This document shows, one piece after another, positions 1-9,619 of a DNA stretch of 64,000 bases. This DNA comes from Theocolax elegans (taxonomy: Eukaryota; Arthropoda; Insecta; Hymenoptera; Cerocephalidae): the NCBI GenBank assembly GCA_026168455.1, contig CM047431.1, positions 18,389,547-18,453,546 on the forward strand, given 5' to 3'. Position numbers and translations under genes: made by a program. The stretch's first letter is position 1; each line of letters starts with the position of its first letter. The notes under the pieces are model-generated. The model was not told where the DNA came from and ran no database searches. It worked only from the letters and a program-made list of their open reading frames with translations.

Positions 1-1
1 T

Positions 2-391
2 TGCCACGTTTACGGCCATTTCTTGGCTTTTTGGTTTATTAATTAGTACGGGGGCTAATTTGCACGCGTTTTTAATGGTTGATTTTAATTTGTTAAAAGC
101 GTTATCATCTTTGATTAGCACATTAAACGGAGGGATGGTTATAGATTTAGTTGTAATTGAGGTTTTATTTGTTGGCTCGATGTTTGTAAGTAATGAAAAT
201 TTATTTTGTATCATGTCCTCTGGAGTCCTGGACCGCTTCCTGGTCCTCTTGGGGGTATAAAAGCCGTCGAGTTGGGTGAGGGTGTCCTTGGCTGAGGATA
301 AACCCATCTCTTCGTCCATAGCAGATTTGTCGCTGTCTGGGAGTTCACTTCCAGTGTATATGGATGAGTCCTCCGAGGAGTACACGTCCAT
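2..391 (-). CDS. Non-LTR retrotransposon ORF1, N-terminal part (runs off the window)
   Basis: On the minus strand an ATG at 391-389 opens a frame of 130 codons with no stop to the window edge. The first 60 residues are acidic and Ser-rich, followed by a basic stretch (KRTRKRSR) and then a segment beginning IPPFNVL with Lys-rich, hydrophobic spacing. That order (acidic/basic tail, then a PP-x-hydrophobic start of a folded domain) resembles the ORF1 nucleic-acid-binding protein of Jockey-type non-LTR retrotransposons. The sequence upstream of the ATG (392-690) is GC-rich and carries tandem repeats, as the 5' leader of such an element often does. The rest of ORF1 and the RT/endonuclease ORF would lie outside the window. 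Family assignment is by pattern only; a host gene's first exon is an alternative. Confidence 0.5.
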   Translation of the reverse strand, partial: MDVYSSEDSSIYTGSELPDSDKSAMDEEMGLSSAKDTLTQLDGFYTPKRTRKRSRTPEDMIQNKFSLLTNIEPTNKTSITTKSITIPPFNVLIKDDNAFNKLKSTIKNACKLAPVLINKPKSQEMAVNVA

Positions 392-510
392 GATATTTCG
401 CTGATGTGGCTCCTAATTGGTTGAATTTGGTTTCCGTGCGGTGGTAGCTCTATGTAGAGGTCCGTACTGCTCGGCGTCCAAGACATAACTCCAATCTTTT
501 TTCGTCCGCA

Positions 511-684
511 GCGGGCTAACTCCGCGAGTACAAAATTTGATGAGCGCGAACCTCGGAGAGCGCCCACGGCGGGCTTACTCCGCGAGTACAAATTTTGATT
601 AGCGCGAACGTCGGAGAGCGCCCGCGGCGGGCTCACTCCGCGAACACAAAATCTGATGTGCGCGAACATCGGAGAGCGTTCGCG
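511..684 (-). repeat. Three tandem 58-bp GC-rich repeats in the presumed 5' leader
   Basis: Units at 511-568, 569-626 and 627-684 share a core beginning gcgggct-actccgcga and ending cggagagcg. They differ at scattered positions. They lie directly upstream of the minus-strand ORF1 start and end where the DNA turns AT-rich at about 690, so they probably mark the promoter/5' UTR of the non-LTR element. Confidence 0.75.
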
Positions 685-891
685 GTTGTATTGTTTTTTA
701 AGCGGAGAATTGAGGCTTCAGCTAAATTCATTTTACACGGATTAGAAATTACTTCACTAGCAATATTATTGACAATATACTTACAAAATTAACTAATATA
801 TTTCCAATATTTAACGATATATCTTCATGGTAAACGTATTTATTGGCTATATTGTACCCAAAACTTAATTCAATTAAAAATTTTATTTTAA
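685..891. other. AT-rich spacer without a recognisable gene
   Basis: No open frame of note and no recognisable motif; it is the flank between the GC-rich non-LTR element leader and the fold-back repeat. Confidence 0.5.
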
Positions 892-2058
892 GGAGTAATA
901 CGCTCGTGAATTTTATGTTATATTAATTTTTAACGGTCTGTACGAGCCAGAATATTTAAATATTCTTAATCATTAGTCCATGGTGTGCTACAAATTTGTA
1001 GCTCCAACACCATGTTCGATGAGTATAGATATTTTAATTCTGGAGACTAAAAATATTGATGTGGAAATAAAAATTATTATTAAGATAACTTTAAATATAA
1101 ATATAAAGAAAGTGTATGATAAAGTTATATATGTAATGAATGTTTCGACCACAATTGCCAGTTGGTCTCATCAGTAAGGACTGGCAATCTACCTTAGACA
1201 TTGAATATAGAAATTATATCGAAATAGACCAAGAACAATACTATTGAACGGGGTATATATATACATTTAAAAGACTTTATCACTTACATGTATTCGAAAC
1301 CAGGAAAAAACTTGTGGTCGCAACATTCATTACATATATAACTTTATCATACACTTTCTTTATATTTATATTTAAAGTTATCTTAATAATAATTTTTATT
1401 TCCACATCAATAATTTTAGTCTCCAGAATTAAAATATCTATACTCATCGAACATGGTGTTGGAGCTATAAATTTGTAGCACACCATGGACTAATGATTAA
1501 GAATATTTAAATATTCTGGCTCGTACAGACCGTTAAAAATTAATATAACATAAAATTCACGAGCGTATTACTCTTTAAAATCTTATTTAGGCGTGTGTGG
1601 TCGTTTTTGCGCCTACCCAAGACAATATTGATTGTTTTCAACTTTATCCACTAGGGGTTTTTTCCTGGTTTCGAATACATGTAAGTGATAAAGTCTTCTA
1701 AATGTATATATATACCTCGTTCAATAGTATTGTTCTTGGTCTATTTCGATATAATTTCTATATTCAATGTCTAACGTAGATTGCCAGTCCTTACTGATGA
1801 GGCCAACTGGCAATTGTGGTCGAAACATTCATTACATATATAACTTTATCATACACTTTCTTTATATTTATATTTAAAGTTATCTTAATAACAATTTTCA
1901 TTTCCACATCAATATTTTTAGTCTCCAGAATTAAAATATCTATACTTATCGAACATGGTGTTGGAGCTACAAATTTGTAGCACACCATGGACGAATGATT
2001 AAGAATATTTAAATATTCTGGCTCGTACAGACCGTTAAAAATTAATATAACATAAAAA
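892..2058. repeat. Long fold-back (inverted repeat) element with an extra internal arm copy
   Basis: The segment at about 892-1310 is repeated in reverse complement at about 1658-2058. Between them a further reverse-complement copy of the outer part of the arm lies at about 1312-1580. Landmarks in each copy are the sequence tccatggtgtgctacaaat and the block acggtctgtacgagcc. Short open frames inside are identical because of the repeat and are not credible genes. This is likely a non-autonomous DNA element with very long inverted arms, or a local inverted duplication. Confidence 0.8.
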
Positions 2059-2498
2059 TTTTATTGTCTTAAAATGCGTCATAAAGGTTTCAAATAAACT
2101 AATGTAAATACCATGAGATTAAAAACTGTAATAATCTCATATTTATAACGTACGCATATCATAGATTTAGTAAATAAATTAATAATAGTAGTAATGGATT
2201 TATTAGTCTGCAGTTTAATTTAAACTTAAATAAAATCATTTTCTTGATTGTACATTTGATTCATACAATCAATCTCGTAAAATATATTTTGCGATTCATT
2301 CGCTTTCGCAATCTTCGCTTCTGCTATGCGCATCAGCTTTTTCACCTGGTGCATTAGTCCCGCGCGGCAGCGCCGCACACCTATCTTCTCTAATCCGGCC
2401 TCTGATTGGCCCATTTAAAAAATGAATTACTCCTCGCCTAATTAATATTTTTTAAAAATTCCGACGGGATTATACTCGAATTAATTTCCTGAACCGGA
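2059..2498. other. AT-rich spacer without a recognisable gene
   Basis: Only a 62-codon minus-strand frame (2226-2414) without recognisable motifs is present. I see nothing else. Confidence 0.5.

Positions 2499-2526
<28 letters not shown>
2499..2526. repeat. (AT)n microsatellite, insertion target of the Gypsy element
   Basis: An uninterrupted AT run ends where the 5' LTR begins, and the same AT run resumes right after the 3' LTR at 13984. The element therefore inserted into an (AT)n tract, giving the target duplication ATAT (2523-2526 and 13984-13987). Confidence 0.9.
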
Positions 2527-2529
<3 letters not shown>

Positions 2530-3560
2530 GACGGAAATCGTCACACAATCTATTCACGACGAATAGAGTATTTAAATTGTCGAATTGTAAGTCGTCGGAG
2601 CCTTTCGTATGTCAAGGCCAACCGACGACACTTGTTTATTTTTCTACAAATGTACGATTACGCGCGCAATAGTACGTAGGGATGAGAGCGCGAGTGTGTG
2701 TGTGTTCCCCACTCTCATCCCTTTTTCGAAAATTAGGCGATTGCCTAATGAGTATTTCCCGATCCGCCGATCGAGGCGGACAAACATCTTTCCGGTGCCG
2801 AATATAGTGTTTACGGCTAATAAGGCGCGTGAGGCGCAACAAAGCCATCGGTAACCCGGAACATCCTCGTGAGTGAGCCGCGAGTGACGTGGTGAGTGTA
2901 AGCAAGGACGGGAAGTGTTGTGTGAGTGCGGACGCGGTTCGCGAGGCACTCGCCGCGGCACAGGGCCGCCTTCCACCACCGCAGCCGACGTCGTCCTCCG
3001 TTGCCCAGGAGGACACAGGGACAAGGATCGGCTGGGCCATCCACGGGGCGCACCCCGGTAAGTCCTCTTGTATTACCGCGCGTTCCCCCCTTTCCCCGAG
3101 TGTATGTGTGTGAGTACATCGGGAGTGTATTCGGGTACGCCGGTACCCGAATAGCGGAGTTCAGGAAGGAGTCAACCGCAGGCGAGGATCTCGATCCGGT
3201 TGACTCCCGATACTTCCGCCCGCGCGAAGTAACATTGTCGCGGCACACGGCCTGGATGGCCATTTTGTTAATTAGATTATTTAAAATAAATGTTTTATTA
3301 ATTTTATTTTAATTGAGTGTATTTCTTTTAATCTCCCCGCTCCCGCCGACATTTTAATAATTTATACATCGTGTCGGGGCAAGGAGGATTGCCCGAATCC
3401 TCCACACCGATCGTCTCAGCGAACTCGCGTTCCTGGCGACAGCCCGCAGTTCGGAAAAATAAATTAATTGTGTGCGCGGTATTGGGCAACGCGGCCCAAC
3501 GGTTTTTATTAATTACGTTAATTAATTAATTTCACCCGGGCACGCGAATACCACGTCACA
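2527..3560 (+). repeat. 5' LTR of the Gypsy element
   Basis: It matches 12950-13983 at a constant offset of 10,423. It starts TGTGACGGAAATCGTCACA, itself a small palindrome, and ends CACGTCACA, giving 7-bp terminal inverted repeats. Inside are a strong splice-donor-like GGTAAGT (gtaagt at 3058-3063) and a candidate AATAAA poly(A) signal at 3285-3290. Open frames inside it are repeated identically in the other LTR and are not genes. Confidence 0.95.
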
Positions 3561-3562
3561 AA

Positions 3563-3580
3563 TGGCGACCGTGACAGGAC
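3563..3580 (+). other. Primer binding site, tRNA-Arg(UCG) type
   Basis: Two bases after the 5' LTR lies tggcgaccgtgacaggac, 18 nt complementary to the 3' end (with CCA) of insect tRNA-Arg(UCG). Reverse transcription of the minus strand would start here. tRNA-Arg priming is known from mdg1/412-type Gypsy elements. Confidence 0.85.
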
Positions 3581-4567
3581 GTTCGGTTTCGTCCTCACCG
3601 ATATATAATTTAAATTAAAGAAAGTTGTCGGCCATCTTTTCGCGCGCGAGCAGTGTCGCGGCGAAACGGAGCGGGTAGAGAGAGAGAGAGAGAGAGAGTG
3701 AGTTATACGAGTTAGAGTGAGAGAGAGAGAGAGAGCGCGAGAGACGGCGTGTGAGACGCGTCTCTATACCGGAGTATTCCCCCTCTTGCTCGGGTATCCG
3801 AGGAGAGGTATACACCGGTATATCGAGAGAGAGTTCGCGCGCGACCGTGTTTAGCCGGAAGCGCTCGAACTTACCGAGATCGGTCTCTCTCGATCGCGAG
3901 CTACGGGAGAACTTTGCTTAGCTTGTATGGGAGCGGCAAAGTAGGGAGAGAGTAGCTTGCGCCGCGGATCGCGGGCAGCGAGAATCCCCCCCGAATAGCG
4001 CAAAGGAAAGACTTCGCGAGAGCCGATCATCATCGGCTCTCTCCGATTGCGCCCGCGAGTGGGAGTGAGAGAGAGAATCCCTAGTCGCGGGGAATCGGAG
4101 TTAGGTGCTAGGCGGGCTATAGGTGTGTGAGTGAGAGAGATAGCGCGATCGCCTAGCCCCTTCGCGTGTATAAGTCTTCGCAGCTGGTTTCGCCAATAGA
4201 AACCACTGCGGCGAATTATTTTTATTTCATTCTAATAAAATAAATTCGTTCCCGCGCGGGATCTAATTTATATTTCTTTTGTGTGAGAGTGTTTTAAAAG
4301 TAGATCCTTTCGGGAGAGGTAGTTGCCCCACCCCCTCCCTTTTAAAGAAAATTTTTAAATTATCTAATTTAATTTTTCTTATATACGGGACGCGGCGATA
4401 TAATTATTGTTGTTATTGGAGTTCGAGAGCGAAAATTTTGTTGCTTTCTCCCCTCCCTGACATATATTATATGTAATTATAATTTAGTAATTGTATATAT
4501 TATTTATTACTATTTATATTTATAATATATGTTATATCATTTTATTTGTGTGTGAATAAAATATACT
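3581..4567 (+). other. Untranslated leader, GA-rich first part
   Basis: It holds a (GA)n microsatellite-like tract (about 3677-3735, further GA blocks to 4140) and GC-rich sequence, then turns AT-rich at about 4200. No convincing open frame. It is the start of an unusually long (3.3 kb) leader between primer site and gag. Confidence 0.7.
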
Positions 4568-4664
4568 TTACAACTATTGTTAATTATTTAGACTTGTTTG
4601 CAAGTTAAATAATTAACATTAAGTAACTTTGTGTGAATCAGCCGCAAAGTTACAATAGTTGTAA
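4568..4664 (+). other. Predicted three-way-junction RNA module 1 in the leader
   Basis: The outer stem is 12 perfect base pairs (4568-4579 with 4653-4664). Inside are a hairpin of about 16 bp with one bulge (4580-4596 with 4601-4616) and a second hairpin (4624-4631 with 4645-4652). Together they form a cloverleaf-like junction. A diverged copy at 4831-4926 keeps the fold by paired changes. Function is unknown; dimerisation/packaging or cap-independent translation are possible in such a leader. Confidence 0.6.
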
Positions 4665-4830
4665 TATTGATTATTTAAGCTCGTGTGTGAGTAAAATAAT
4701 TAAAATTATTTCTTTATTACAATTATCTGACAGTAATTACTTGATCTAATATTTGGTATTTATTGAGTATTACTGTTCACGATACTTGTAATATATTTTT
4801 GTAAATTTTTGAGTGTGAGAAAATTTTTTT

Positions 4831-4926
4831 TTATAACTCGTGTTAATTGTTTAGACTTGTTGCAAGTTAAACAATTAATGTTAAGTATCTTTGTGTGATT
4901 GTTCCGCAAAGATACGAGAGTTGTAA
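4831..4926 (+). other. Predicted three-way-junction RNA module 2 in the leader
   Basis: The outer stem is 4831-4838 with 4919-4926 (one G-U). Hairpin 1 is 4843-4859 with 4863-4878; hairpin 2 is 4885-4893 with 4907-4915. Relative to module 1, hairpin 1 has an A-T pair replaced by G-C and hairpin 2 has an A-T pair replaced by T-A, both with partners changed, so pairing is kept. Confidence 0.6.
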
Positions 4927-4931
4927 AATAT

Positions 4932-6195
4932 AATTATTTAGACTCGAGAGTGAGTTAAATAATTGAATTTTTTTTGCATGTGTTTTAATGATCGGCATTT
5001 AACCTAATATTTCGTATTCGTTATTTGCTGTGAAATTTTAATATATGTTAAAAACTTTCTTTTCTCTTGTTGTGTGTTTAAATTATATCTCCACACATTT
5101 TTACCAATTATTTAGACTTGTTTGTTAGTTAAATAATTGGTTATAATTTTTTTTAGTGTGTTTGAGTAAAATAATTCGGTGTATAAATTTAATTGTTTAG
5201 ACTTGTTAGCAAGTTAAATAATTAAATTTTCATTTCCTTTTCGTTCAATTTAATTAAAAAAGGAAATATAAATTATTTCAACTTGGTAGCAACATAAATT
5301 ATTTATTTAGTCCTTCTTAGGATAAAATAAATATATTTCGCTGAAAAATTGTCGTTTGGGACGACAATTAGTGAAATAATTATTTTGTTGCAAACTACCG
5401 TTGAAATAATTTAATTAAATTTGTGTTTGTTGTGTAGTGTAAATTATAAAGGAAATTTTTTTTTGTTGTTTTGGGCTTGGAAAAGCAAAATAATAAATAG
5501 TGTCTTGGTGTGTGTATCACAAGACACTGTATTTATTTTATATTTATTTTAAAATTAATTATTTAGACTCGAGAGTGAGTTAAATAATTGAATTTTTTTG
5601 CATGTTTTTGATCGGCATTTAACCTAATATTTCGTATTCGTTATTTGCTGTGAAATTTTAATATATGTTAAAAACTTTCTTTTCTCTTTTGTGTGTTTAA
5701 ATTATATCTCCACACATTTTTACCAATTATTTAGACTTGTTTGTTAGTTAAATAATTGGTTATAATTTTTTTTTGTGTGTTTGAGTAAAATTAATTCGGT
5801 GTATAAATTTAATTGTTTAGACTTGTTAGCAAGTTAAATAATTAAATTTTCATTTCCTTTTCGTTCAATTTAATTAAAAAAGGAAATATAAATTATTTCA
5901 ACTTGGTAGCAACATAAATTATTTATTTAGTCCTTCTTAGGATAAAATAAATATATTTCGCTGAAAAATTGTCGTTTGGGACGACAATTAGTGAAATAAT
6001 TATTTTGTTGCAAACTACCGTTGAAATAATTTAATTAAATTTGTGTTTGTTGTGTAGTGTAAATTATAAAGGAAATTTTTTTTTTTTTTGTTGTTTTGGG
6101 CTTGGAAAAGCAAAATAATAAATAGTGTCTTGGTGTGTGTGTATCACAAGACACTGTATTTATTTTTATATTTATTTTAAATTTAATTATTTAGG
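4932..6195 (+). repeat. Imperfect tandem duplication (about 625 bp x2) of hairpin-rich leader
   Basis: 4932-5556 is repeated at 5557-6195, beginning at aattatttagactcgagag in both. The unit consists almost wholly of AT-rich inverted repeats: attattta/taaataat stems, a tttcctttt/aaaaggaaa stem, an attgtcgt/acgacaat hairpin inside a longer nested stem, and agtgtcttg/caagacact. The copies differ by small indels in homopolymers. Confidence 0.85.
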
Positions 6196-6931
6196 CTCGT
6201 TAGTGAGATAAATAATTTAATTTTTTTCTTTGTCTTTTCTTCCTTTATAATTTGTTGTTCTGTATTTATTAATAGATTGAAACTTTAATTATTTCAATTT
6301 CCATAACAAAATAAATTCTTTTCGCCAGTGAGGAATCTTTTGGATTATAACTGGTGAGAGAGATATTTTGGGAAATCGTTAAATTTACCATTACTGGTAA
6401 ATTACCAACGATATTGAAATAATTTGAAGATTTCTTTTTGTTAATAATTAATTATTTTTGCTTGCAGAAGCAATTGTATAGAGTCTTGGTGCGTGTGAGT
6501 CACAAGACACTATTATAAACATTAATTATTTAGACTTGTGAGCAAGTTAAATAATTAATTTTAATTTGGTGCAAGTGTTAAGTGTGTGATTTGTCACAAC
6601 TTTAACCAACAAAATTTAATTATCTTGTCCTTCTAAGGACGAAATAAATTCCTTTTAAAGAAAATCTTTTGGATTTTAATTAAGTGAATTAATTTTGTTG
6701 GTACACCAGTCGGTGCATTTTTACAATTTATTGTAATTAAGCCGACACCAAATTTTTTTTTTTACTCGTTGGGAGTAATAATTATTTTATTGTGGTGAGT
6801 CCAATAAAATAATTTCCAATTGAAAATTGGATACTTCCGAAGTATTTGAAACACTAGGGATTTCATCTGAAATCCCGGTTGAGAGTACTTCTCCCGACGT
6901 AACACGTCGGCTGCTGCTGGTCAAAAAAATA
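6196..6931 (+). other. Last part of the Gypsy leader, further hairpins
   Basis: It has more self-complementary blocks, for example gtcttg/caagac near 6484-6508, ttaattatttagacttg/caagttaaataattaa at about 6523-6560, and ttattttattg/caataaaataa near 6783-6812. The gag frame is open from 6824, after a TGA at 6821-6823, but its first codon in most scans is TTG; no upstream in-frame ATG exists. Confidence 0.6.
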
Positions 6932-9619
6932 ATGGCCAGCAGCTATGAAGCCCGAATGGCCCAGCTTATGCGTGAATCACGCATAGCTAGGGATATTCGT
7001 CGGGAAACGAAGAAGCTTCCGATTGAGGCAGTGTATGCCCAATTGGAGCATCTAAGTTTAAACGCAAATGGCGAAGAGGCGGAGTGCCGCGAACGCCTTT
7101 TGCGTCACCGGATAAGATGTGTAGACATTAATCTGGAAATACCATGGTTCCCTGAATACGATGAGAATGTAAGGGCAGAGCCTGCACATAAACCTCTAGT
7201 ATGTCAGGAACTATGGGAAATTAGGAAACCTCGTTCCAGGAAAGGGAGTGTGGTCCCATCAGGAACGGAAGTTTCCTGCGAGTCCGAAATGTCGGATCGC
7301 GAAAGGGTTGCTAGTGACAGAGCACCTATCCCTGAGGAAGATGGAGCTCTGTCGCCAAGTGGTCTGTCTAGAAACTCGCCAATGAGTACTGCACAGAGCC
7401 CGAGGTTGGCATCAACAGGTGCTATACCTAAACGGTTTGGTGAGGTACTGGCAGCTAACATGACCACGACTGCAATCCCTTATGTTCCTGTTTCGGTGGC
7501 TGCAACCTCGTGCACAACCACTACGTCGACGGTTACGACCGTGACGACTGCTCAACTCGGAGGTTTTTATGCACCCGCACATTACCTCCCAATTGAAGAG
7601 CAGAGAAACAGTGGACATCTTGGCACTAGAGAGAGTGAAGTGCCAACACAACATTTTGACTTGGGTTCGCAGACGGAAGCCGACCGTCGTACGTCACGAG
7701 GATACACCTCTAGACAATACGACAACAGGCAACCTGAAGCTAATACTACCGAACGTCAATTTGTTGATGATAGGAATGGATATGACCTTCCTAATGACGT
7801 CAGTGTTCAATCTTACGAAAAACCGAGATTTGAACAGAGACGTCGTGAGACCTCTTCTAAGACTTGTGAAGGACAAGATAGAAGAGAGAGGCGTGAGTAC
7901 ACGACTCCAAACAGAAATTCACGACACCATCGTTCTGTGAGTAGAGCCTCAAGCAACGATGAACGTCGTGAAAGCTGTACGGAGAGACGTACTCATAAAC
8001 GTCAGTCCAACCGTAAACTCGACGACCGAGCACAGACGGAAATTCCGGAGCAAGGTCACAAAGAGAGGTCGGACAGACGTAGAGAAACGCCTCGAGAGAA
8101 ACGTGCGGTGGCCACTTGCGATCAGTGCACTCAGACGGATTCGTCCGATGGGTATCAGTCTGATCGCGAACCTGCTCGTAGGAGATCCGATTCTCGTAGG
8201 GCGGCTGAAGGCCGACAAGAGAATAGGAATCCTTCTACCAGCAGGCGTAGGAGTTCCCGGACGGATAATAGAGACGACCGTCGGGAAAGAGAGTCCTACG
8301 AAGCCAGGCCAAGGTATCGTGAAGACGATAACCGAACGCACGATCGGACAGGGTGCGCACGAGAGCTGCGTATCTGGAACATGTCCTTTGATGGTGAGAC
8401 CAAAAAGGACGCGGAAGAATTTCTGAACCGTTTGCACGACTTCAGAAATGACAACGAGTTCTCAGATCGCAGGATGTTCAGTGCCCTGCCCAATGTGTTC
8501 TCAAAATCAGCACTGTTCTGGTATAGAACAGTTCAGCCATCTCTTCGAGATTGGCGTGATTTTGAAATCGAGTTCCTAAATGAGTATGGCCGTATAATAA
8601 ATGACGAAGATTTACTCATGGAACTTCGATCAAGAACACAAAATGAGGGAGAAAAGGCTACGACGTTCTTGAACTGTTTCAGAGCGATCGTAAATAAGTT
8701 TAAAAGCCCTCCCTCATTAGAACAACAGGTGAAGATGGCCTACTCGCAGATGAGGCCAGATTACCGTAGGTACATACCAGTACGTCAAATCAGGAATTTC
8801 TCTGATTTGACAAGCTACGGTAAAGAGTACGAGCAGCATTTAACATGGGACACGAAATTTTCCAGTTCCAACGTTAAACGCGAGAAGCTCGTACCAGAAG
8901 CTTTTCCGAAACAGAGTGGTGCAGCACGAGTTTCGGGTAAAGTGGCGACTGTTACCGAAAAGAGTAAGGATGAGTCTTCTCATTCGGATAAACAGTCGTC
9001 TAAGAAAACTATTAAGAAGAAGAGCAAGAAAAGTGCGAAAAACTCGCCAAACTCTTCTTCGAGCGAATACGAAGCAGCCGGTGTGTACGGTACTTCCAAC
9101 GTCGCTAATAGTTTTCAGAAACGATACGGCAAATCGAATAATGGAGTGAGTGCCCCCAATTCGAAATCCGTATCGTACGTGCCTGTTTCTCAACAGTCAC
9201 CTGGGCAACAAAAACAGAGTTCGGGCAAAAGAGAAAGACGTGTTTTGACAAATTCTCAACTGCCCCAGCAAAACGTTTTTGTCCCACAAATGGCACAAAA
9301 CCTGGTGAGGTATGTGCAACCACAGGCGACGGCAGTAAACCCAACGAACCTGAGCACCAACTTTGTCGGCGTGTGTTTCACATGCCAAAAAGTCGGACAT
9401 AGGTCGTCGGATTGCCCGAGCCGAACATGCTACCGATGCGGAAACATTGGGCACTCCGCTGAGCAGTGCTCTACCGAATTGGTAGCAAAGGAGTGCCAGC
9501 TGTGTGGAACTAGTGGCGTTACACTCCAAACATGTCCTAACTGCGTCAGATTCCTCCAAAACGTGGGAAACCTGAACGCAGGGCACCCGAGCTGCCCCGG
9601 GCGCCCTGCACTGCAGTAA
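6932..9619 (+). CDS. gag: Gag polyprotein of the Ty3/Gypsy element
   Basis: Structural protein that would assemble the particle and bind genomic RNA. I start it at the first in-frame ATG (6932); the frame is open from 6824, so 35 extra codons precede it without an ATG. The N-terminal third is Ser/Thr and charged; the middle is extremely Arg/Glu/Asp-rich. A retrotransposon-type capsid region follows (about 8370-8840, landmarks FWYRTVQPSL and MRPDYRRYI). Near the C-terminus are two CCHC zinc knuckles (CFTCQKVGHRSSDC and CYRCGNIGHSAEQC) and a third Cys-rich motif CQLC...CPNC. It ends at TAA 9617-9619, overlapping the pol frame by 79 nt. The long Arg-rich central part is larger than usual for Gypsy Gag. 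Confidence 0.92.
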   Translation: MASSYEARMAQLMRESRIARDIRRETKKLPIEAVYAQLEHLSLNANGEEAECRERLLRHRIRCVDINLEIPWFPEYDENVRAEPAHKPLVCQELWEIRKPRSRKGSVVPSGTEVSCESEMSDRERVASDRAPIPEEDGALSPSGLSRNSPMSTAQSPRLASTGAIPKRFGEVLAANMTTTAIPYVPVSVAATSCTTTTSTVTTVTTAQLGGFYAPAHYLPIEEQRNSGHLGTRESEVPTQHFDLGSQTEADRRTSRGYTSRQYDNRQPEANTTERQFVDDRNGYDLPNDVSVQSYEKPRFEQRRRETSSKTCEGQDRRERREYTTPNRNSRHHRSVSRASSNDERRESCTERRTHKRQSNRKLDDRAQTEIPEQGHKERSDRRRETPREKRAVATCDQCTQTDSSDGYQSDREPARRRSDSRRAAEGRQENRNPSTSRRRSSRTDNRDDRRERESYEARPRYREDDNRTHDRTGCARELRIWNMSFDGETKKDAEEFLNRLHDFRNDNEFSDRRMFSALPNVFSKSALFWYRTVQPSLRDWRDFEIEFLNEYGRIINDEDLLMELRSRTQNEGEKATTFLNCFRAIVNKFKSPPSLEQQVKMAYSQMRPDYRRYIPVRQIRNFSDLTSYGKEYEQHLTWDTKFSSSNVKREKLVPEAFPKQSGAARVSGKVATVTEKSKDESSHSDKQSSKKTIKKKSKKSAKNSPNSSSSEYEAAGVYGTSNVANSFQKRYGKSNNGVSAPNSKSVSYVPVSQQSPGQQKQSSGKRERRVLTNSQLPQQNVFVPQMAQNLVRYVQPQATAVNPTNLSTNFVGVCFTCQKVGHRSSDCPSRTCYRCGNIGHSAEQCSTELVAKECQLCGTSGVTLQTCPNCVRFLQNVGNLNAGHPSCPGRPALQ

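Noticed and set aside
980..1988. Three 65-68-codon frames starting MVCYKF
   Set aside because: They are copies of the same fold-back arm in both orientations; no recognisable protein family.
2609..3312. Overlapping open frames of 81-148 codons on both strands in the GC-rich LTR
   Set aside because: They repeat exactly at 13032-13735 in the other LTR, overlap on both strands and have no domain; they reflect high GC content.
9541..9619. Search for a canonical -1 slippery heptamer in the gag-pol overlap
   Set aside because: No X XXY YYZ in the gag frame; a weak CAA AAC site is the best candidate, so I did not annotate one.
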